A DNA stretch of 13,140 nucleotides, taken from NCBI GenBank assembly GCA_021307315.1, contig JAJSPD010000253.1:1-13140 (forward strand), written 5' to 3'. Below the pieces are notes generated by a model. The model was not told the origin of the DNA. It ran no database searches and saw only the letters and a list, made by a program, of their open reading frames with translations. This DNA is from Bisporella sp. PMI_857. Taxonomy: Eukaryota; Ascomycota; Leotiomycetes; Helotiales; Helotiaceae. This document shows, piece by piece, positions 7,636-13,140 of the stretch; within the stretch, counting starts at the first letter, position 1; each line of letters begins with the position of its first letter. Made by a program: the position numbers and the translations under genes.

Positions 7636-7797
7636 TGGCTGCTGTTTTCGGGGTGGGTCTGCTATCCAGTATTCGGCTAACCACGCACCGTCTGCGAAAT
7701 ACACCACACACCGCTTAACACAGGCACGCTTACACTCGACAGCCTCTTGAAATCTTAGCCTGCTTCTTAAACTTGTATTCCAGGCATCTTTGCATTC

Positions 7798-7816
7798 AAA
7801 AAAAAAAAAAAAAAAA
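7798..7816. repeat. Run of 19 A
   Basis: An uninterrupted A tract 59 bp before the HET open frame. It could be the tail of a retroposed sequence or a nucleosome-depleting promoter tract. No target duplication was found around it. Confidence 0.9.
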
Positions 7817-7874
7817 GGCCCCGAGCACTATAATCCTTTATATTCTCGATCGTTACACCTAGCGAGCACCTCTA

Positions 7875-10536
7875 TTGTACTGTACGTGGCTTGTTTTGTA
7901 CCTTCCTGCTTTCTGCCCAAATTACTGCCAATTTGAACTTTTACCTATTTATGTGGGCTGCACTATTCCTCCGGCTCTGGCTGCGGCACCAGTAGACGTG
8001 ACCCTTCGCCAGGCTGCCTATCCACAGGATATAGAAGATTGGAGAACGATTAAAGCGGACCCTTGTTTCTGTAATATATATTGTAACTTATTTAGCGGAT
8101 CCGCTTATGGCCTTATCCCACGATCGGACAGCTTTATGCACGAACATACTGGATCTGCGAATGCGTTGGCAGCTAGAACGAAGGTGTCACGATCTAGCAG
8201 TGATGAAGATGGCATTAACTATGTGCCCACATGGGCCGGCAGGTGTGGAGCCAACTATGCATCGTGGCAGTTTACAGCTAGTTCTACAGACTTGAAGGCG
8301 CAGGCAGCGAATAACTGTTCTTCCTGTTGGATATTACTGAACAGAATTGTAAGGCTGAATGATGCATCTCCACCGCAGCTGAAGATTGAAAATGGGTTGG
8401 ATTTTGCGGCAGTGGTTACGTTCTGTAGTGGAAACGTGCTCAGGGCTGATGTGCATCGGATAGAAGAGACTGAGACGGATTCTCTTTTTGGGACGACGGA
8501 TGGTCCGGGGGAGACCCTGACGAACCAGCCTATTATGTGCTGTGAGTTCTATACTTTGCCAGATACGATATTTTGTATTTCATTTATGCCATTTACAATA
8601 GTAGTCAGGGACTGAGATTAGAAAATTAAGGACCATTGTTCTTTTACACATTGGGATATAGTATTGCAGGCAAATTTTAGAGCTCTGTGATCTATTATTA
8701 CAGATCTTGTACTTCGATTCCTACATTAGACTAGGAAATCCAGGTCCATGGCCAACTATCGGGTCTTGCATGAATTGGGAGAATCCGGCTGAGAGCACAG
8801 AAACATAGAGAGGGACTTCAACCCGTCAAATTATAGCACAGCCAAACGAAAGCGACTATGTAGACATTATAGAGAAATGGCTGATGCATTGCGACGAAGA
8901 ACATATTCTCTGTCGTCAGGAATTAAGAGATAAGAAATTTGGGCCGCTTCCAAAACGTGCTATGTATGTTAGGCCTAACGACGGCTCCGGAATTCATATA
9001 ATCGAATATAGTGATGAGAAGTCACCGATAAGAGAGCGGTACATTGCCTTATCTCATTGCTGGGGCCTTACGCGGCATATTTTATCTAAAAAGGAGAGCA
9101 TAAACGATTGGAAGAAAAATATTCCTTACAATAAACTCTCACGAACCTTCCGTGAAGCAATTTCAATGACCAGGAAGCTTGGAGTCCGGTATCTCTGGAT
9201 TGACTCGCTCTGCATTATCCAGGATGACCCTAACGATTGAGAGATCAAGGCTGCAAAGATGGGCTCAATCTATAGTAGAGCCTATCTTGTGATCGCCGCT
9301 ACTGGATCTATGGATGGTGATGGAGGCATATTTACTGATAAGCCACCTTATGTGACGTTGAGAGGATTGGACCAACACCGAAAATACTTCCAAATATTCG
9401 TGAGACACCGGCTAGTTAGGCATAGCCATTTTGGCTGGGACATCTCTAGCGCTCATTACAGCAGGGGAACGAGTTTTTCATCCGGATCTTTGCCGTACCT
9501 AGATTATCCCCTCTTCGATCGAGCTTGGTGTTTTTAGGAACGTCTGCTTGGCTCACGGGTGCTCCACTTCACAAGAGAGGAGCTTGTATTTGAGTGTATA
9601 ACATCAGTGAGTTGTGAGTGTGGACCACTTGCAGACTTTTCGGATGACTGGTTACTGCCTAGCCGGACGTTTGTGAGCTCCAGGCATTCGCCAGACGAAT
9701 CCTCTCGTGAGCTAGAATACAAAACAATTTTAGGAAAACTTCCAGATCTAACAATACAAAACCCAAAGATAAATGGGTTTTCACTTTTTGATGATTGGTA
9801 TGACCTGGTTTCCGAGTACTCAACGAAGCAAATCACACGTTCTTCAGACTGGCTACTTGCCGTTGCAGGCATTGCGTCCAAATGGGGAAGTCCAGAAACC
9901 GGGAACTATCTGGCTGGCCTATGGAGCAAGGACTTGTTACGTAGATTATTGTGGGAATCTCACGATCATGTCATAAATGAAGATCCTGAGTACATAGCAC
10001 CTAGCCGGAGCTGGGCCAGCACACAACACCCGGTGCGTTGGTACTTGAAGTTTGCGGAGTCGAAACATTTCGTTGAAATAGATCTTCGTGGAACTACATG
10101 CATCCCGAAATGCCTAAATAAGCTGGGCGAAGTAGCTGCCGGATGGCTTTTTGTTACTGGCCCTATAGCAGAGGGGAAATTGGTCTCGCTAGGCGCCAAT
10201 GTTAGACGCCACGGCGGACAGGGTGCTTTTGTTGAATTGAGTGGCGTAACGCAATACTTCGCCATGGACAGCAAGAGTCGTTGTTCGAAACTTATTGGAG
10301 AAAAGGTATTTTTCTTGAGATACTGCGCAGGTATTGCCTCCCGTGGTATCAACCAGTTCCATAGAACTTTAACGCTGGCTCGTGTGCGAAACGAAGATGA
10401 AGATTTCTTAAGGCTTCCAGATGAGATCAAAAGTTTCCCCCATATATACCGGAGGATTGGAATCCAAGAGTTTTGTCCCCTGTATAAGTGGGATTTGGAG
10501 GCTAAATGCACTGTGACAAGCATGTATATTATCTAA
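7875..10536 (+). pseudogene. HET-domain (heterokaryon incompatibility) protein, disabled
   Basis: HET-domain proteins (PF06985) trigger non-self recognition cell death in filamentous fungi. Exon 1 (7875 to about 8600) has the usual N-terminal block AANNCSSCWILLNRI and EFYTLPD. After a probable intron (about 8570-8735, splice sites not fixed) comes GNPGPWPTIGSC. The HET core follows: YIALSHCWG (9040-9066), LGVRYLWIDSLCIIQDD (about 9178-9228), MGSIYSRAYLVIAATGS (9259-9309), then LFDRAWCF-stop-ERLLGSRVLHF (about 9510-9570) and a C-terminal region to 10536. Three stops lie in one frame: TAG 8806-8808, TGA 9238-9240 (where the family usually has Trp) and TAG 9535-9537 (where it usually has Gln). 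The two TAGs fit CAG to TAG in CpA context. The rest of the frame is well preserved, so the loss is recent. The start at 7875 is a guess. It converges with the WD40 gene. Confidence 0.9.
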
Positions 10537-10713
10537 TAGGTAAATACCGGTAGTAACAGAAAGACCCCGAACTCTCGATCACGTTGTAAGTTTGCAATAA
10601 TAATTAGTCAGCTTGTGTTATTAGTCATCCCTTCCTTCCTTAAAATCTTTGAGAGATGTGTGTCCTCATAACTGTAACAGCCAGAGTCGGTTAGGAATGG
10701 TTTACAGCAAGCA

Positions 10714-10741
10714 CAGGTCGGTTCAGGTCGGGTACAGGCGG
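10714..10741. repeat. Three phased CAGGTCGG-like repeats
   Basis: CAGGTCGG at 10714-10721 and 10724-10731, then CAGGCGG at 10735-10741, spaced 10-11 bp. They lie in the presumed U3 of the LTR at 10673-11047 and may be enhancer elements. Confidence 0.7.
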
Positions 10742-10810
10742 TAAGCGAGCCACTAAAACAGCCGATAGCCAGCCAAGGGCTTACAACTACTCGGAGGCTT
10801 GCAGCCCCTA

Positions 10811-10828
10811 TAGAGGTGCCGACCTCTA
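10811..10828. repeat. Palindrome TAGAGGT-GCCG-ACCTCTA
   Basis: A perfect 7-bp stem (10811-10817 with 10822-10828) and 4-base loop in the presumed U3 of the LTR. Its CCTCTA/TAGAGG core is shared with the palindrome at 3354-3369. It is unlikely to be a terminator for the HET gene, which ends nearly 300 bp earlier. Confidence 0.8.
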
Positions 10829-11047
10829 GAGCTCGGTGGCTCCGTAAGTCAAGGATACAGCACTGTTAAGCATCGTTAGGGATATAAGGAACAGCTAGAG
10901 CTCTCTGGAGAAGGGCAAGCTTGAGTTTTCCTGTTAGACATACAAGCATACTTCTGATATCAATACATCACTGTTGCAACTACATCGCTTGTCATGTGTT
11001 CTTACCTGTTATATTGCAATCCCTCCTGCTGCCCTCTATCTGTTACA

Positions 11048-11384
11048 GGAGCTGTTCTCGAACACTTACTGGTCATAGTAGAAAGAGGCACATAGAGCCG
11101 GGCATACAATCAATCTATCATGGATTAGGATCGTTTTTTTTTACTTTTTTCCCTGACTTAGCATACAGATGGATTTTTGGCTCCTTCAGCTACCTTATAA
11201 ATTCTGCATTCGAAGAGCTTAGTGATAACTTACTACTATCGCCCGCTGCTCATTTTGCAATATAAGGTGCAGTAATTATGCAATACTTTTAAAGTGCTGC
11301 AGTTTAACAAGCTGGATAAAGTAAAGAGAAGATAACAGACAAGTATCGATGAATTTTCTTTTTGATTTAGATTGAAAATTCACT
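11048..11384. other. Intergenic tail between the LTR and the WD40 gene
   Basis: This is the 3' flank of the minus-strand WD40 gene. A T-rich patch is present around 11130-11150 (plus strand). No gene is supported; the plus-strand open frame 10921-11265 mostly reads through the LTR. Confidence 0.5.
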
Positions 11385-13140
11385 TTAGAAAGAACGAGAG
11401 CGATCTAAGGACCCTTGTAAAATGGCTGGTGAAACTGTGATAGTGAACACCTTCCCAGATTGACACCCGATAGCGGCTGTTTCACCCGAAGGCAAAATAT
11501 CAGACACCATACATCGATAGGCAGGCGGTAACCAAAGCAGCTTCTCTCTGTTCCATGTAACCCACGATCCGTTAATTCCTAGTCCTTCGCACTTACTCTT
11601 TCCGTTTCCTTCTTGAGAACATTCAGAGTAGCTAGGAAACTTAGTCTTATCTATCTTAATATAGCCGATGCTGGTGAAAAGGCTCGACTTAGTACTGTCA
11701 AATAATAACTTCGAAACGTGATTATTAGCCTCAACTGACTGCTGCAAAGAGCCGGTGGCGGCGTCCCAGATCTTGACAGTTTCGTCCCATGACCCTGACG
11801 CTAACAGTTTTGAGTCGTGCGAAAAGCTTACTGATATAACCGAATGGCTATGACTTTCGAGCGTTTGTTGAAGAGACCCAGTGGCGGCATCCCAAATCTT
11901 GATGGTCTCGTCCCGTGATGCTGATGCTAGCAGCTTTGAGTCGTGCGAAAAAGTCACTGAATCGACCCTATCGCTATGAGCCTCAAGCGTTTGTTGAAGA
12001 GACCCGGTTGCGGCATCCCAGATCTTGACGGTCTTGTCCCGTGACGCTGACGCTAGTAGTTTTGAATCGTGCGAAAAACTTACTGACGTGACCCAATCGC
12101 TATGACAATCGCTATGGCTTTCGAGCGTTTGTTGAAAAGACCCGGTGACAGCGTCCCAGATTTTGATAGTTTTATCTCCTGACGCTGACGCTACCAGTTT
12201 TGAGTCGTGCGAGAAATTTACTGACCAGACCGAATGGCTATGACCCTTGAGCGCTTGTTGAAAAGACCCGGTGGCCACGTCCCAAATCTTGACAGTCCTA
12301 TCTCGTGACACTGATGCCAGCAGCTTTGAGTCGTGCGATAAACTTACCGACTCGACCGAATCGCTATGACCTTCGAGCGTTTGTTGAAGAGACCCGGCGG
12401 CCGTGTCCCAGATCTTGACAGTTCCATCCCATGACCCTGATGCTAGCAGTCTTGAGTCGTGCGAAAAGGTCACTGATTTGACCGAATGCCTATGGCCTTC
12501 GAGCGTTTGTTGAAGAAACCCGGTGGTAGCGTCCCAAATTTTAATAGTTTTATCTCTCGACGCCGATGCTAGCAGTTTTGAGTCGTGCGAAAAACTTACT
12601 GACCAGACCAAATCGCTATGACTTTCGAGCGTTTGTTGAAGAAACCCGGTAACGGCGTCCCAGATTTTGACAGTTTTGTCTTCTGACCCTGATGCTAGCA
12701 GCTTTGAGTCGTGTGAAAAAGTTACTGACATGACCGAATCGCAATGACTTTCAAGCGTTTGTTGAAGAAACCCCGTGATAGCGTCCCAGATTTTGACAGT
12801 TTTGTCTCGTGACGCTGACACTAGCAGCTTTGAGTCGTGCGAAAAACTTACTGACCAGACCGAATCGCTATGACCCTCAAGCGTTTGTTGAAGAAACCCC
12901 GTGGCGGCGTCCCAGATTTTGACAGTTTTGTCTTCCGACGCTGACGCAAGCAGCTTTGAGTCGTGTGAAAAACTTACTGACATGACCCTATCGCTATGAC
13001 CCTCAAGCGTTTGTTGAACGGTATCCCATTTTAATTGTACTTCTGGTTGTTGAGTAATCCAAGCAGGGATGTAATTTCGGAATATATTTCGAACAATGCT
13101 CTCTTTTGGGGCAAAGATAAGTGCAGCAGAGTAAAGCTGG
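11385..13140 (-). CDS. NACHT-WD40 (NLR-type) protein, C-terminal half, 5' end outside window
   Basis: A STAND/NLR receptor of the fungal HET-E/HNWD type. The frame is open from the right edge, so the Met at 12983 is internal and not the start. The edge reads SFYSAALIFAPKESIVRNIF, the linker that follows the NACHT module in this family, then PAWITQQPEVQLKWDTVQQT. Ten WD40 repeats follow (11730-13001). After them comes the family tail with SIGYIKIDK, GINGSWVTWNREKLLWLPP, TAAIGCQSGKV and a TAA stop at 11385-11387. In this family the WD propeller senses ligand, NACHT drives oligomerisation and an N-terminal effector (HET, NLP-like or other) triggers the response; NACHT and effector are not visible here. 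About 585 codons are open with no stop, in contrast to the neighbouring pseudogenes. Nearly identical repeats suggest recent amplification and concerted evolution. Confidence 0.95.
   Translation of the reverse strand, partial: QLYSAALIFAPKESIVRNIFRNYIPAWITQQPEVQLKWDTVQQTLEGHSDRVMSVSFSHDSKLLASASEDKTVKIWDAATGFLQQTLEGHSDSVWSVSFSHDSKLLVSASRDKTVKIWDAITGFLQQTLESHCDSVMSVTFSHDSKLLASGSEDKTVKIWDAVTGFLQQTLESHSDLVWSVSFSHDSKLLASASRDKTIKIWDATTGFLQQTLEGHRHSVKSVTFSHDSRLLASGSWDGTVKIWDTAAGSLQQTLEGHSDSVESVSLSHDSKLLASVSRDRTVKIWDVATGSFQQALKGHSHSVWSVNFSHDSKLVASASGDKTIKIWDAVTGSFQQTLESHSDCHSDWVTSVSFSHDSKLLASASRDKTVKIWDAATGSLQQTLEAHSDRVDSVTFSHDSKLLASASRDETIKIWDAATGSLQQTLESHSHSVISVSFSHDSKLLASGSWDETVKIWDAATGSLQQSVEANNHVSKLLFDSTKSSLFTSIGYIKIDKTKFPSYSECSQEGNGKSKCEGLGINGSWVTWNREKLLWLPPAYRCMVSDILPSGETAAIGCQSGKVFTITVSPAILQGSLDRSRSF
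11730..13001 (-). repeat. Ten WD40 repeats of 42 codons (126 bp)
   Basis: Nine units of 42 residues and one of 46 run head to tail without gaps. The core is GHSDxVxSVSFSHDSKLLAS then xSxDxTVKIWDAATG. Variation concentrates at unit positions 3-5, 7, 23 and 25; position 7 is M, W, M, W, K, E, W, T, D, I in order, and position 23 is E, R, E, R, W, R, G, R, R, W. Ten units exceed one seven-bladed propeller. Confidence 0.95.
12093..12116. repeat. 12-bp tandem duplication in WD repeat 8
   Basis: CCAATCGCTATG (12093-12104) is followed by ACAATCGCTATG (12105-12116), with one mismatch. On the coding strand this turns SHSDWV into SHSDCHSDWV, a four-residue in-frame insertion at the entry of repeat 8. 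It looks like replication slippage. Confidence 0.9.

Larger units (their letters stand above)
10673..11047 (+). mobile_element. Probable LTR, 375 bp, without matching TSD
   Basis: It starts TGTAACAG and ends CTGTTACA, an 8-bp perfect terminal inverted repeat of the TG...CA type, with GGGATATAAGG as a TATA region (about 10880-10890). The U3 part holds 10-bp-spaced repeats and a palindrome. The flanking 5-mers (ATAAC and GGAGC) do not match, so either the ends are slightly wrong, the flanks were rearranged, or this LTR came from recombination between two elements. No retrotransposon coding sequence is seen next to it. Confidence 0.5.

Noticed and set aside
9534..10523. Minus-strand open frames
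   Set aside because: Antisense shadows of the HET pseudogene.
10921..11265. Plus-strand 114-codon open frame
   Set aside because: Mostly LTR sequence; lacks any domain.
12981..12983. ATG at 12983 as the start of the WD40 gene
   Set aside because: The frame stays open to the window edge and encodes the conserved linker upstream, so this Met is internal to repeat 1.

Overview
This looks like nuclear DNA of a filamentous ascomycete fungus. It carries a HET-domain gene, a NACHT/WD40 (NLR-type) gene, 52-bp introns with GTAAGT/GTATGT donors, a fungal Helitron, and many C-to-T type changes in CpA context that resemble repeat-induced point mutation (RIP). No rRNA, tRNA, CRISPR array or bacterial operon is visible. 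All statements are hand readings of the sequence; no search was run.

Layout. 1-2665 (minus strand): the 5' part of a heavily RIP-like, stop-riddled Helitron Rep/helicase gene running off the left edge. It is split by two GC-richer solo LTRs (731-933 and 1759-1961, both 203 bp), each with a 5-bp target duplication; removing them restores the Helitron reading. 3230-3469: a third solo LTR with a 5-bp target duplication and six tandem 10-bp repeats. About 3824/4043 to 6120 (minus): a decayed host-type gene of unknown identity with two recognisable 52-bp introns, nonsense codons all explicable as CAA/CAG to TAA/TAG, two frameshifts, and a 445-bp hAT-type MITE (4349-4793, 8-bp target duplication) inserted in its coding sequence. 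6121-7874: no convincing gene, but a recurrent GCTAACC motif, a purine-rich tract and a 19-A run. 7875-10536 (plus): a HET-domain pseudogene with three in-frame stops. 10673-11047: a probable fourth LTR. 11385-13140 (minus, running off the right edge): the C-terminal half of a NACHT-WD40 protein, open throughout, with ten nearly identical 42-residue WD repeats.

How it fits together. The HET gene and the WD40 gene converge; both belong to families used in fungal non-self recognition (heterokaryon incompatibility) and regulated cell death. Here the HET member is dead, while the visible part of the WD40 receptor is intact and varies at the repeat positions known to face ligand. The rest is a layered transposon graveyard: an old RIP-mutated Helitron, later LTR insertions that escaped RIP, and a MITE inside a dying gene. 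This is typical of an accessory, fast-evolving or subtelomeric compartment. The best leads are the unidentified gene with its MITE, the nested LTRs that prove their own boundaries by restoring frame, and the repeat-diversified receptor.
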